Program-made: the position numbers and the translations under genes
Part shown: positions 26,240-35,417 of the stretch, piece after piece
How the letters are laid out: each line of letters opens with the position of its first letter
Position numbering within the stretch: position 1 is the stretch's first letter
Origin: Candidatus Marispirochaeta associata
GTDB taxonomy: Bacteria; Spirochaetota; Spirochaetia; JC444; Marispirochaetaceae
Direction: 5' to 3'
Length of the DNA: 64,000 bases
Assembly: GCA_001749745.1 (NCBI GenBank)
Contig: JWTM01000424.1
Span: 744,001 to 808,000 of the forward strand
The notes under the pieces: generated by a model
Seen by the model: the letters and a program-made list of their open reading frames with translations, nothing else
What the model was told of the DNA's origin: nothing
Database searches by the model: none

Positions 26240-26282
26240 GGGTCTTCCTTCGTCGCTCCGATTGGGGTAGAGTCTTGAATCG

Positions 26283-27095
26283 ATGAAGGTGCCTGATTCT
26301 ATTCAATCGATTTCCCAACGCTATAATGAGCACAACGGGCCAATGCTGGCCAAAGGGCTCAGTTTTAACTTCCTGCTTGGCTTTCTGCCGCTGATCTTTC
26401 TCGCTTTCTGGTCGGCCGCACTGCTGGTCAATTTTGCCCCCGGTTTGCAGGAGCTCCTGGAAACGGAGATCTTTAAGGTACTGCCCACCGCGATTCATGA
26501 GCCGGTCCGCAATCAGATCTCCTACCTGAGTCGTTCGGGGGGAACCCTGGGCTTGATTACCCTGTTCACCTTCGCAGTGACCGTCTTCTTCATCTTTGAG
26601 TCCCTGGAACGTACGGTCCGCACCATGATCGGCAGCGAGACGCGCAGCTGGATCAAGGCCCGGGCCATTAACTTCGCCATGGTCCTCGGAAGTATCCTCT
26701 TCGTCTACTCCGCCGCCATCCTCTCGGTGGCCGGGAGAATCGTCAGGGATATGGGATTTTTACATCCCCGGCTCCTCAGCCTGGGGGCACCGGCCGTGTC
26801 GATAAGCATGATCGGCCTCTTTTTCGCCTTTTGCGAGTTTATCTATGCGCGAAAGAAGCTGAAACCTGTTCCGCTTCTGCTTATCTCCCTGGGGGCCTCG
26901 GCGGGCTGGTTCTTCACCGCCGCCTTTAGCGGACTTCTCGTTCGAAGTGCGGGCCGCCGCTTTATTGTCTACGGTGCCATTACCGGAGCGGTTACCTACA
27001 CCATGTTTTTGAGGATCCTGGCGGAGATTGTGATATTTGCGACGCTCTTGATCCGGGAGTTTGCAGTGGCGGAGGAGGAGCAGGCAGATGCTTGA
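26283..27095 (+). CDS. YihY/BrkB-family integral membrane protein
   Basis: 270 aa with about six hydrophobic helices: around residues 22-48, 85-108, 131-155, 168-190, 196-220 and 225-255. The family opening (RYNEHNGPMLAKGLSFNFLLGFLPLIF) is recognisable. YihY proteins, once mislabelled RNase BN, have no settled function. It starts about 80 bases from the divergent riboswitch promoter, and its last 8 bases overlap cbiZ, which suggests translational coupling. A link to corrinoid handling is only suggested by that arrangement. Confidence 0.85.
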   Translation: MKVPDSIQSISQRYNEHNGPMLAKGLSFNFLLGFLPLIFLAFWSAALLVNFAPGLQELLETEIFKVLPTAIHEPVRNQISYLSRSGGTLGLITLFTFAVTVFFIFESLERTVRTMIGSETRSWIKARAINFAMVLGSILFVYSAAILSVAGRIVRDMGFLHPRLLSLGAPAVSISMIGLFFAFCEFIYARKKLKPVPLLLISLGASAGWFFTAAFSGLLVRSAGRRFIVYGAITGAVTYTMFLRILAEIVIFATLLIREFAVAEEEQADA

Positions 27096-27774
27096 GACTC
27101 TGCGGGAGTTGGAACTTTTCCCCCGGGGAGTAGTCGTCCGATTCTCCCAACCGACCCGACTCCTGAGCTCCTGCGTAGTCGGCGGCGGCCTGCAGCGGGT
27201 AAGGAGCTTTCTCAATCTCCAGGTGGCCTCGAATCCCGCACCGCTCGCCCTGGACCGGGATTATCCCCCGCCTGAGACGACGATAGAGCAGGAGATTGAG
27301 CGCTTAGAGCTCGCTACACCGGTGGCCGCCATGATGACCGCCGCCAGTATGGATTCATTCAGGCATGTCCGAAGAGAGTTCGGCAAGATATGCATTGAAG
27401 CCCTGCTTACCTCGGGTCTCTCGAATGCTCGTCGGGCAGGCGATCCGGCGGATCAAGCGCTCCCTGCGGGCCGGAGCGGACCGCCTGGGACGATCAACAT
27501 CCTGGTAGGGACCAATGTGGCCTTGAGTCCGGCGGCCATGGCGGAGGCGCTAATTCTGATCGGAGAGGTGAAGGCGGCGGTGATGATCGATCTCGCCTAC
27601 CCCAGTCCGGCCAGCGGTCGGCCGGCGACCGGCACGGGTACCGACTCGGCGGGGGTCTACTGCGGCGAGGGCGCTAGGGTCGACTACTGCGGGAAGCATA
27701 CCCTCTTTGGTGAGCATCTCGCCGGTGCGGTTGCGGAAGCCCTGGAATCCTCTGTGGCCTGGTATAAGGGATAG
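27088..27774 (+). CDS. cbiZ: Adenosylcobinamide amidohydrolase CbiZ
   Basis: 228 aa from ATG 27088, which overlaps the YihY stop. The family signature is visible: LLSSCVVGGG near the N-terminus, then MMTAASMDSF, the LLTSGLSNARRAGDP block with the conserved S/T-x-G-L-x-N-A-R-R-x-G-D, GTINILVGTNVALS, and GRPATGTGTDS near the C-terminus. CbiZ cleaves the aminopropanol side of pseudocobalamin or adenosylcobinamide so that the corrinoid can be rebuilt with the preferred lower ligand. Together with the riboswitch-controlled BtuF-like protein on the other strand it points to corrinoid scavenging and remodelling. Confidence 0.88.
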   Translation: MLETLRELELFPRGVVVRFSQPTRLLSSCVVGGGLQRVRSFLNLQVASNPAPLALDRDYPPPETTIEQEIERLELATPVAAMMTAASMDSFRHVRREFGKICIEALLTSGLSNARRAGDPADQALPAGRSGPPGTINILVGTNVALSPAAMAEALILIGEVKAAVMIDLAYPSPASGRPATGTGTDSAGVYCGEGARVDYCGKHTLFGEHLAGAVAEALESSVAWYKG

Positions 27775-27777
27775 CAT

Positions 27778-27811
27778 AAAAAAAAAGACCGCCGGCAGCT
27801 CGCAGGCGGTC
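27778..27811 (-). terminator. Rho-independent terminator of the CreBC-like operon
   Basis: Minus-strand stem GACCGCC/GGCGGTC (27811-27805 with 27793-27787), an 11-base loop and a run of nine T residues. It lies about 117 bases beyond the histidine kinase stop at 27928 and directly abuts the cbiZ stop on the other strand. Confidence 0.85.
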
Positions 27812-27927
27812 CCCGATGGAAGAAGCTGATACATCCTCGTAAGTAACTCCACTATTATTGTATGCTATTCAAAACAAGAAATCCAATAAAAAAGAGGAGA
27901 AAATCCCAGAATTTTTCATTCCGACCT

Positions 27928-29544
27928 TCATCGGACCCAAACAGCGGGGAGTTCAATTCGTATATGCCCCCCAGAGCGGTTCTCCTCCGGGTCCAGGGCC
28001 TGAATAGTTCCCCCGTGGGCCTCGATAATCGAGCGGGCGACGGAGAGTCCTATCCCGCGATGCTGTCCCGCTTCTGCGGCGCCCGGTCTGTAGGAGAAGA
28101 AGCGCTGAAAGATCTTCTCCCGATCCTCCCGACGTATCCCCGGCCCCTGATCGAGGATGTCGATGCTTAGGGTTCTATCGCTAGTCTGCAGGGAGATTTG
28201 GATGCTCTTGCCCTTGGGGGAGAACTCCTCTGCATTCTGAAGACAAGCCGTCAGGGCCTGCCTCAAGCGACGGGGAGCGCCGGTTATCCGGATATCTAAT
28301 CTTCCGGAAGGCCGCTGCAGTTCCAGCGGGCACTCCCCGCGCCACTCTTCGACCATCGCCTCCAGCAGGGCGGCCGGATCGATTCTCTCCGCCGGTTCCC
28401 GTTCGAGCCTGGCGTCAAGATAGCTCAGCTCCCGCATTCCATCGGCGGTTTCCACGATCCGCTCGGCTTCGGCCAGAATCCGCTCGATGAAGTAACGCTG
28501 CTCCGGATTCGTCCCCATCTCTAATGCAATCTCCGCGGCTGAGCGGATGGAGGCGACCGGATTCTTGATCTCGTGGGCTACGTCGGCGGCGAAATCCTCC
28601 ATGAAATCGATATGGCGATTCAGCCGCCGGCCGGCTTCCGCCAAGCCCCGGGCCAGGGAGCCGATCTCGTCGCGGCGCCGTTGCTGGGGGAAGTCGTCCA
28701 ACCGGCGCTGGGTCGGATCGAGGGCTGCCCGGGCCGCTTTTCCCAGGCTCTTCAACGGCCGGGTAATGGTCAGACTGGCCAGTATGCTCATCACCAGGGC
28801 CGTCAGCAGGGAGTAGAGGAAGACCCGGCCTATATCCAGTCGGAGCTCGTAGAGGTCCTGCAGGATTCGGAAGGTCGATTGGGAGGCGAGAACCGCGCCG
28901 ATTACCTCGTCGTCGGCAGAACGAATCGGAATGGCGGAGTAGAGGGTTACCGAGTTCTGTCCGCCGCTCGAGATCCTGGTTGCGGCTCCGTAGCGCCCCT
29001 CCAGCGCCGCCTGGATCTCGGTTCCGGTTAGCCGGTCGGCACCGGAGTAGAACTCCCCGGTTCCCAGGTCGGCATCGGGGGCCTGCAGATAGCTGCGGTA
29101 GAAACGGACCGGAACGGATGCGAGCCGGTAGATCAGAGCATCCTCGGGGCCGGGATCGGCGAGTTCCAAGCTTCGCCGGGAGTAGTCGGCGGAACGGTGC
29201 ACAGCATCTGTCGGGGCCTCCCCGCCCAGGCGGGAGGTGTCGGCCAGGAGAAGCCCCTTTGCATCCACCACCCGTAGGCGCGCCTCGTGCCGTCCGGCGA
29301 GGGCGGTGAAAAGCCGCAGGGCTTGATTCTCCAGATCCTCCCCTCCCTGCAGAGCGGCGGCGCTGAGCCGGGCCTGTTGGACCAGCGCATGTTCGAGACT
29401 GGCCAGGAGCTGATTCTCGTAGGTCTCGAGGAGCAGCAGAGAGGCGATGGGCATGAATAGGATCAGCAGGTTGAAGATCAGAATTCGGAGGATGATGGGC
29501 ACCGTAAAGGGAAGACGGAGGGAGAAGGGAGCGCGCATCCTCAA
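27928..29544 (-). CDS. Sensor histidine kinase, CreC-like
   Basis: 538 aa. An N-terminal membrane helix (about 14-36) leads into a large periplasmic sensing domain (about 37-245). This is followed by a second helix (about 250-270), HAMP, the H-box FAADVAHEIKNPVASIR, and an HATPase with N, G1 and G2 boxes (CLQNAEEFS, DQGPGI, GIGLSVARSII). It follows the response regulator with a 4-base ATGA overlap. Because creD lies divergently across the promoter region, I assign it to the CreBC type; a ChvG-like assignment is possible from the stimulus domain. A terminator lies downstream at 27778. Confidence 0.85.
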   Translation of the reverse strand: MRMRAPFSLRLPFTVPIILRILIFNLLILFMPIASLLLLETYENQLLASLEHALVQQARLSAAALQGGEDLENQALRLFTALAGRHEARLRVVDAKGLLLADTSRLGGEAPTDAVHRSADYSRRSLELADPGPEDALIYRLASVPVRFYRSYLQAPDADLGTGEFYSGADRLTGTEIQAALEGRYGAATRISSGGQNSVTLYSAIPIRSADDEVIGAVLASQSTFRILQDLYELRLDIGRVFLYSLLTALVMSILASLTITRPLKSLGKAARAALDPTQRRLDDFPQQRRRDEIGSLARGLAEAGRRLNRHIDFMEDFAADVAHEIKNPVASIRSAAEIALEMGTNPEQRYFIERILAEAERIVETADGMRELSYLDARLEREPAERIDPAALLEAMVEEWRGECPLELQRPSGRLDIRITGAPRRLRQALTACLQNAEEFSPKGKSIQISLQTSDRTLSIDILDQGPGIRREDREKIFQRFFSYRPGAAEAGQHRGIGLSVARSIIEAHGGTIQALDPEENRSGGHIRIELPAVWVR

Positions 29545-30257
29545 TTTCCCTCTATGCCGTGAAGGCGGTATCCGACGCTGTAGACGGTCTCGATCGTCTC
29601 CTTGGAGCCGCCGCCCGATTCAAGCTTACCCCGCAACCGTTTTATGTGGGTATCGAGGGTACGGGCCTCGACATAGGTCTGCTCCTGGTAGGCCCGCCTG
29701 ATAAGCTCCTCCCTCGGCCAGGCCCGTCCCGGATCGCTGGCCAGGGTCCAGAGCAGCCGGAACTCGGTGGCCGTCAGCTCCAGGTCGTGCCCGTCGAAGC
29801 GGGCGCGAAACTCCCGCCGGTCGATAAAGAGCGGTCCCACCTCGATATACTCATCCTGCCCGGCCTCACCCCCGGGCGTCCCGCGACGCCTGGCCTGCAC
29901 ACCGACCCGGGCGATCAGTTCCCGCAGGGAGAAGGGTTTGCAGAGGTAGTCGTCGCCGCCGATCTCGAGACCCATTACCCGCTCGTACTCCCCGTCCCGG
30001 GAGGTGAGGAAGATAATCCCCACTTCGCTGTCCAGCGCCCGGACCCGCTTACAGAGTTCGATGCCGTCCAGGCCGGGCATCATTATATCCAGGAGCAGAA
30101 TGTCGGGACGCTGCTCCTTGAGTTCCGCCCAGGCGCTTGTGCCGTCGGCATGTTCTATAACCCGATAGCCCTCCTTCTTCAGGGCATAGGCCAAACTGAT
30201 GCGCAGGGTCTCCTCATCGTCGACCACCATGATGCTCAACTGATCTTCTCTCACCAT
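29541..30257 (-). CDS. OmpR-family response regulator, CreB-like
   Basis: 238 aa with an N-terminal receiver (MVVDDEETLRISLAYALKKEG; phospho-acceptor Asp in LLLDIMMPG at about 57; Lys in LCKPF at about 107) and a C-terminal winged helix (about 140-235: LTATEFRLLWTLAS, ARTLDTHIKRLRGKLE, VYSVGYRL). It is co-transcribed with the downstream kinase. The candidate target is creD, whose upstream region carries a near cre-tag. ATG 30257 has a GAGAGAAG-like site. Confidence 0.92.
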   Translation of the reverse strand: MVREDQLSIMVVDDEETLRISLAYALKKEGYRVIEHADGTSAWAELKEQRPDILLLDIMMPGLDGIELCKRVRALDSEVGIIFLTSRDGEYERVMGLEIGGDDYLCKPFSLRELIARVGVQARRRGTPGGEAGQDEYIEVGPLFIDRREFRARFDGHDLELTATEFRLLWTLASDPGRAWPREELIRRAYQEQTYVEARTLDTHIKRLRGKLESGGGSKETIETVYSVGYRLHGIEGN

Positions 30258-30341
30258 GCAATGAACTCTATCACATATCCCCTCCTCCGGCCGCCCGAGA
30301 GGAGGAGTGTCAGAAAATAGCCAGATTCTCTTTGCCGGAGT

Positions 30342-30357
30342 TTCATATTTCCCTCAC
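30342..30357 (+). promoter_or_regulatory. Candidate cre-tag (CreB-binding direct repeat)
   Basis: TTCAT-N6-CTCAC. The E. coli consensus is TTCAC-N6-TTCAC, so this is 8 of 10 with the correct 6-base spacing. It lies 59 bases upstream of the creD start, between the divergent regulator and creD. Confidence 0.45.
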
Positions 30358-30416
30358 CTCTGTGCCATATCTGCGAGGCATACTGGTAAGCATCGAATAT
30401 GCATGGAGGTAGTGCG

Positions 30417-31739
30417 ATGGCTGTAACTGAGAAGATGAAGCAGGGCGGGCCGGAACGGCGTTTCCCGGGATTCAAGTATCTGGTGATAGTGGGGATGGGG
30501 TTGATACTCCTCATCCCGCTGGTGATGATCCGCGGCTTGGTGGACGAACGCCACTACCGTAGTCTGTCGGTGAGTGAGGAGATTCGATCCCTTTGGGGGG
30601 GCTATCAGCGCTTGAGCGGTCCCTACTTGGCGGTGCCCTACCGCTACCGTTATCTCGATGCCGAAGGTGAAGAGAGGATCGGCCGGCGGGAGGCCTATTT
30701 TCTTCCCGAAGAGCTCGATATCCGCGGGGAACTGCTGCCCGAGAGCCGCTCCCGGGGCATCTACTCGGTTTCACTCTTTATGGCCGAGCTTGAACTATCA
30801 GGAAGCTTTAATTTTCCGGATGCATCCAAGCTGGGAATAGCCGCGGAGGATCTGCTGTTCGACGAGGCCCGGCTCTACCTCTCCCTGGCCGATCCGCGGG
30901 GGATTCGCTCCGCCGAAGGGGTCAGCTGGAACGGTACCGCGGTCGCCCCCGAACCGGGAACCGATCCGGTGGAGGGCTCGGGTGCGGTCTGGATCCCGGT
31001 AGACTTGAACTCTTCGACCCGCGCTGAAAGCTACCCCTTCGAACTCCGGCTCGACCTGGCCTGCGGCGGCTCCTTAATGTTGGTTCCCGCCGGTCGGGAG
31101 ACCCGGGTGGAGCTTATTAGCAGTTGGCCGAGTCCGAGTTATACCGGCGCCTACCTGCCGACCGCCCATGAACTGGAGGATGATGGATTTCGAGCCGACT
31201 GGGAGCTGAGCGCGCTGGGGAGAGCCTTTCCGATGAGCTGGACTTCCGCCGAACCTCCCGTTTCGACGCTCTCCGCCTCGGCCTTCGGGGTAGAGTTCTT
31301 CGATCCGGTGAATCTCTACGCCAAGAACGAACGGGCGGTCAAGTACGGACTCCTCTTCGTACTGGTTCCCTTTCTGGTCTTTGTTTTGGCGGAGCTCCTC
31401 ACCCGGATTCGGATCCATCCGCTGCAGTACCTGATCGCCGTCAGCGCGAATTTGATCTTCTTTCTGCTGCTCCTCTCTCTATCGGAGCATATACCTTTCT
31501 ATTTTGCCTTCCTGTTAGCTGCGGGCGGCTCGGCGGGCGAGCTCTTTTTCTACAGCCGCTACGCCCTCGGCAGCCGCGGGGTGGCCTGGTCGATGCTCGC
31601 TGCGTCGGCGGGTCTCTACGGCTTCCTCTATACCGCCCTACAGAGCGAGGATTACGCCCTGCTGATCGGCTCGGTCGGCCTCTTTCTGATCCTGGGACTG
31701 GTCATGCTCTTGACCGGCAGGATCCGCTGGTATGGGTGA
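30417..31739 (+). CDS. creD: Inner-membrane protein CreD
   Basis: 440 aa from ATG 30417 with a GGAGGT site 6 bases earlier. It has one N-terminal helix (about 20-40) and the CreD signature of a Y-R region followed by SLWGGYQRLSGPYLAVPY (about 60-77). A large periplasmic domain follows (to about 300), and five C-terminal helices (about 305-435). CreD is the main effector of the Cre regulon, linked to envelope integrity and beta-lactam response, with unknown biochemistry. Its divergent placement next to a two-component system reproduces the cre locus logic, though creA is absent here. Confidence 0.9.
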   Translation: MAVTEKMKQGGPERRFPGFKYLVIVGMGLILLIPLVMIRGLVDERHYRSLSVSEEIRSLWGGYQRLSGPYLAVPYRYRYLDAEGEERIGRREAYFLPEELDIRGELLPESRSRGIYSVSLFMAELELSGSFNFPDASKLGIAAEDLLFDEARLYLSLADPRGIRSAEGVSWNGTAVAPEPGTDPVEGSGAVWIPVDLNSSTRAESYPFELRLDLACGGSLMLVPAGRETRVELISSWPSPSYTGAYLPTAHELEDDGFRADWELSALGRAFPMSWTSAEPPVSTLSASAFGVEFFDPVNLYAKNERAVKYGLLFVLVPFLVFVLAELLTRIRIHPLQYLIAVSANLIFFLLLLSLSEHIPFYFAFLLAAGGSAGELFFYSRYALGSRGVAWSMLAASAGLYGFLYTALQSEDYALLIGSVGLFLILGLVMLLTGRIRWYG

Positions 31740-31741
31740 GA

Positions 31742-33865
31742 TTAATCGATCTTCGGCGGTTTGCGTCGGACGGTAAACTCCCGCCGGGGCGAGACCACCG
31801 GGATATCGGCCCTCTTCACGGCGAAGCGGTGGAACTCCTCCTGAGCCCGCTTCGCCTCTTCCCCGGGGGCGGGTTTGAGTTTGCGGTAGCTGCCGTCGCT
31901 CCGCAGTTCGTGGGTCTTCCGGTTGGCGCTGAAGTAAAGATCCAGGGCCCGGGAGAGCCGCTTCTTGTGGTTCTCTTGGGTTACCGGGAACATCAGCTCT
32001 ACCCGGCGCTCCAGGTTGCGGGGCATCCAGTCGGCGCTGGAGAGGTAGTATTCATCGTTTCCGCCGTTGTGAAAATGAAAGAGCCGGGTATGCTCCAGGT
32101 AGCGGTCGATAACCGAGATTACCCGGATGTGCTCGCTCAAGCCCTTTACGCCGGGGACGAGCATGCAGATTCCCCGCACATTGAGTTCTACCCGCACCCC
32201 CGCCGAGGAGGCCATGTAGAGGGCGCGGATCACCTCGGGATCAGCCAGGGAGTTCATCTTGGCTCTGATCAGCCCGGGAGAATCCTTGGTCGACCGGGCC
32301 GTCTCCCGCTCGATCATCTTGATCAGGCGGCTCTTCAGGCTCAAGGGCGCCATGATCAGCTCCCGCAGTTCGGGGATGTTGGAGTAGCCGGTAATCGCGT
32401 TGAAGACCAGGGCGGCATCCTGGCAGATCTCCTCCCGGGTGGTCATCAAACCTATATCCGTATAGAGCTTAGCGGTACTGTCGTTGTAGTTACCCGTGCC
32501 TAAATGAACGTAGCGGCGTATCCGATCCTCTTCCTTGCGGACGATCATCAACAGCTTGGCATGAATCTTCAGGTGGGCGATGCCGTAGACTACGATTACC
32601 CCGGCCCGCTCGAGCTCCTCGGCCCACTGAATATTCCGTTCCTCATCGAACCGAGCCTTGAGTTCGACGACCACGGTGACGTGCTTGCCGTTTGTCGCCG
32701 CCTCCTTCAAGGCTTTGACGATCGGCGAGGAGCCGGAGGTCCGATAGAGGGTCATTTTGATGGCCAGCACGCCGGCGTCGCGGCTGGCCAACTGTAGCAG
32801 GTGGGTAACCGTGTCGAAGCGTTCATAAGGGTGATGCAGGAGCACGTCCCGATCACGCAGGGTCTCCCAGAGTTCCTGTTCCTCATCGATATCGGCGGCC
32901 CGTACAGGTTGCCACTCCGGATCCTGCATGCTGGGTGTGGTCTTGGTGAAGGAGAGACTCATCAGACTCTTCAGATCCAGCGGCCCCTCTATGTCGTAGA
33001 TATCCTCACCGGCGATCTCCAGCTTTTCTACGATCTGGGTCCGCAGTTTGGCCGAATGGGTGCTGATCTCCAGCCGGATAACGCGGCTTGTGAGTCGGCT
33101 TTCGAGCACCTCTTCCATGGCTTCGACGAAATCCTCGTCCCGCTGCTCGTCGACCCCCATGTCCGCATCCCGGGTTATTCGGAAGACCGAGGCCTCTTTG
33201 ATCCGGTAGCCGGGGAAGAGATGTTCCGCCTGGTGGATAACAAGATCTTCCAGCAGGGCGAAGGTTTTTGTTGCTCCCGTATCGGGAAGGAAGATAATCC
33301 GTTTCTGTTCCTGAGGCATCTGCACCAGCACGGTTTTCTCGACCTCGCTCTCTTCCGGCTGAATAATGAAGGCAGCATTGAGCCGGAGGCCGCTTAAAAA
33401 GGGGAGAGGTTCGTCGGTTTCGATTCTGACCGGGCTAATTACCGGGAAGATCTGTTCCTGGAAGAGATTACTCAGATAGCGGAGCTGCTCGGCAGTCCAA
33501 TCATTAGGCGCGGCATAGCTCAAGCCCTGAGACTGCATCTCGGGAATCAGCTCCTTCTTGAGGCAGGTATACTGGGTCTTGACGATATCCCGCACCAGCC
33601 GGTCGATTTCCTTCAGCTGTTGGGAGGGACAGAGGCCCGATGGGCAGTTCACCTGATCTCCCCGGCGGACCGCGCGCTTCAAGGTCGCTACCCGGACCAT
33701 AAAGAACTCATCGAAATTGGAGCTCGTGATAGAGAGGAACTTGAGCCGCTCCAAGAGCGGGACGCTGGGATCGAGACCTTCCGAGAGTACCCGACGGTTG
33801 AATTCAACCCAGCTGAGGTCCCGGTTGAAGTAGAGGTGTTTGTCATTGTTTGTCTGTTTCATCAA
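31742..33865 (-). CDS. ppk: Polyphosphate kinase 1
   Basis: 707 aa, full length. It polymerises inorganic polyphosphate from ATP. The four domains are in order, starting with YFNRDLSWVEFNRRVL (12-27). Both catalytic histidines are visible: His in RRYVHLGTGNYN (autophosphorylation site, about 446) and His in LFHFHNGGNDEYYLSSADWM (about 600). It is the last gene of a ROK kinase-Ppx-Ppk operon, 19 bases after ppx. The very basic C-terminus is normal for the family. Confidence 0.97.
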   Translation of the reverse strand: MMKQTNNDKHLYFNRDLSWVEFNRRVLSEGLDPSVPLLERLKFLSITSSNFDEFFMVRVATLKRAVRRGDQVNCPSGLCPSQQLKEIDRLVRDIVKTQYTCLKKELIPEMQSQGLSYAAPNDWTAEQLRYLSNLFQEQIFPVISPVRIETDEPLPFLSGLRLNAAFIIQPEESEVEKTVLVQMPQEQKRIIFLPDTGATKTFALLEDLVIHQAEHLFPGYRIKEASVFRITRDADMGVDEQRDEDFVEAMEEVLESRLTSRVIRLEISTHSAKLRTQIVEKLEIAGEDIYDIEGPLDLKSLMSLSFTKTTPSMQDPEWQPVRAADIDEEQELWETLRDRDVLLHHPYERFDTVTHLLQLASRDAGVLAIKMTLYRTSGSSPIVKALKEAATNGKHVTVVVELKARFDEERNIQWAEELERAGVIVVYGIAHLKIHAKLLMIVRKEEDRIRRYVHLGTGNYNDSTAKLYTDIGLMTTREEICQDAALVFNAITGYSNIPELRELIMAPLSLKSRLIKMIERETARSTKDSPGLIRAKMNSLADPEVIRALYMASSAGVRVELNVRGICMLVPGVKGLSEHIRVISVIDRYLEHTRLFHFHNGGNDEYYLSSADWMPRNLERRVELMFPVTQENHKKRLSRALDLYFSANRKTHELRSDGSYRKLKPAPGEEAKRAQEEFHRFAVKRADIPVVSPRREFTVRRKPPKID

Positions 33866-33884
33866 TATTTCCTCATTCCCGATC

Positions 33885-35417
33885 CTAGAGCACCACGACC
33901 TTCAGGCCGAAGACCTCTTCGAACAGGTCCCGCTTGTCGGCTACCCCGGCCCGTTCGATGGTCATATCTCCGGTGTAATTACAGTTTATGATCAACCGAT
34001 CCTCGTCACGCTCGAGGCGCACGCTCCTCACCCGGCCGGTGTGCCCTCGGTCGAGGGCGTCGGCAATCCGCAGGATGGCCGCCAGCTTCAGCACTCGCAG
34101 TCGTTCCCTGCGCGGCAGGCGCTCATAGCTGAGGTTGGCCGGGTTAGGCGCCTTCTTACGATGGTAGCGGACTACATTGGAGATGATCTGGATATCCGCT
34201 CTCGTCAGGCCGAAGATCTCCGAGTTTTCTACCAGGTATTGACCGTGTTTGTGGTGTCCGGCCGTTCGAATGTAGGTGCCGATATCGTGCAGAATCCCCG
34301 CTACCTCGAGCAGCAGTCGTGATTCCCGGTGCAGCTGGAACTCCTGCTGCAGTCCGTCGAAGAGGGCCAGGGCCAGCTGGGTTACCTGCTTCGAGTGTTT
34401 CTCATCGTAATGGTACTTCCGTCCCAGATTAATGGCCGAGGCTTGGATCTGGGCGGCGAATTTCTCCTTCACGGCGTGCCCCGTGTCGAGCACATAATTC
34501 AGGAGCACCCCTTCGCGAATGCTGAGCGAGGGGATCACTATCTCCTCGGCGCTGGTGCCGTCGAGAAACTCCTGATACATAATCAGCGCCGGAGCGAGGA
34601 GCTCGGCCGAGGTGTAGGGTATCTGCAGCTGCTCGACTACATCGTCTATACTCAGGGAGGCGATTCGGGCTACGAAGGCGGCGAACTCCTTCTTAGCCAC
34701 AACCGTATAGAACTCATTCTCCTTGCGGCCGATCTGGTTCGCCACTACCCGGGCGTCGCCGCCGACGGCGATGAAGTGCTTAATACGCTTTAACTCGAAC
34801 TCGCTGTCGAGCCGGTCTTTCAGGGTCTGCACTCCTTCACTGACCAGCTGAGGCATATGATCCTTGAAGCCCGGAGTGGTAAGCACCTGCTGCTGGGTGC
34901 GCACGGTTCCTATCTTAAGGGAGTGGGCGGCTACCATCCGGTTTCGCTGTAAAAGCATCACCTCGGTGGTTCCGCCGCCGACCTCCATAATGAGGGAGTT
35001 CGAGCGGCCGATCTGCGCGCTGATCGGCGAGAGGGCGTATTGAACGGCGATGAAGGTCAGCCGGTTCTCCTCGATCCCGTCGGCGATGTTGATCAGGATG
35101 CCGGTCTGAATGGCGATGCGGTCGATGAAGGTGTCCCGGTTGGCGGCCTCCCGTACGGCGGAGGTAGCGATGGCCCGCACATCCTCAGGCGCGATGTTCC
35201 AGCCCTTGAGGATTTCGATAAAGCCTTTCAGGATCTGTACGGCTTGGCGCAGGGTTCTGGGTTTGATCCGTCCGGCGGTAAAGGCGTCCTGCCCGAGGGG
35301 AATCGATTTTCCCGCCGATTCGACGATCCGCCAGTTCTTCTCCTCATCCACCTCGGCGATCAGCATCCGGATAGCGGTGGAGCCGATGTCGACGACGGCG
35401 ATCAGATTGTATTTCAT
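33885..35417 (-). CDS. ppx: Ppx/GppA exopolyphosphatase with C-terminal HD domain
   Basis: 510 aa, long-form Ppx/GppA. The N-terminal actin-like ATPase fold is marked by VDIGSTAIRMLIAEV (9-23) and MEVGGGTTEVMLL (about 145-157). The C-terminal half holds an HD domain with LEVAGILHDIGTYI and TAGHHKHGQYL. It removes terminal phosphates from polyphosphate or hydrolyses pppGpp; the two roles are not separable by sequence. It overlaps the upstream ROK kinase by 4 bases and precedes ppk, giving synthesis and breakdown in one operon. Confidence 0.92.
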   Translation of the reverse strand: MKYNLIAVVDIGSTAIRMLIAEVDEEKNWRIVESAGKSIPLGQDAFTAGRIKPRTLRQAVQILKGFIEILKGWNIAPEDVRAIATSAVREAANRDTFIDRIAIQTGILINIADGIEENRLTFIAVQYALSPISAQIGRSNSLIMEVGGGTTEVMLLQRNRMVAAHSLKIGTVRTQQQVLTTPGFKDHMPQLVSEGVQTLKDRLDSEFELKRIKHFIAVGGDARVVANQIGRKENEFYTVVAKKEFAAFVARIASLSIDDVVEQLQIPYTSAELLAPALIMYQEFLDGTSAEEIVIPSLSIREGVLLNYVLDTGHAVKEKFAAQIQASAINLGRKYHYDEKHSKQVTQLALALFDGLQQEFQLHRESRLLLEVAGILHDIGTYIRTAGHHKHGQYLVENSEIFGLTRADIQIISNVVRYHRKKAPNPANLSYERLPRRERLRVLKLAAILRIADALDRGHTGRVRSVRLERDEDRLIINCNYTGDMTIERAGVADKRDLFEEVFGLKVVVL

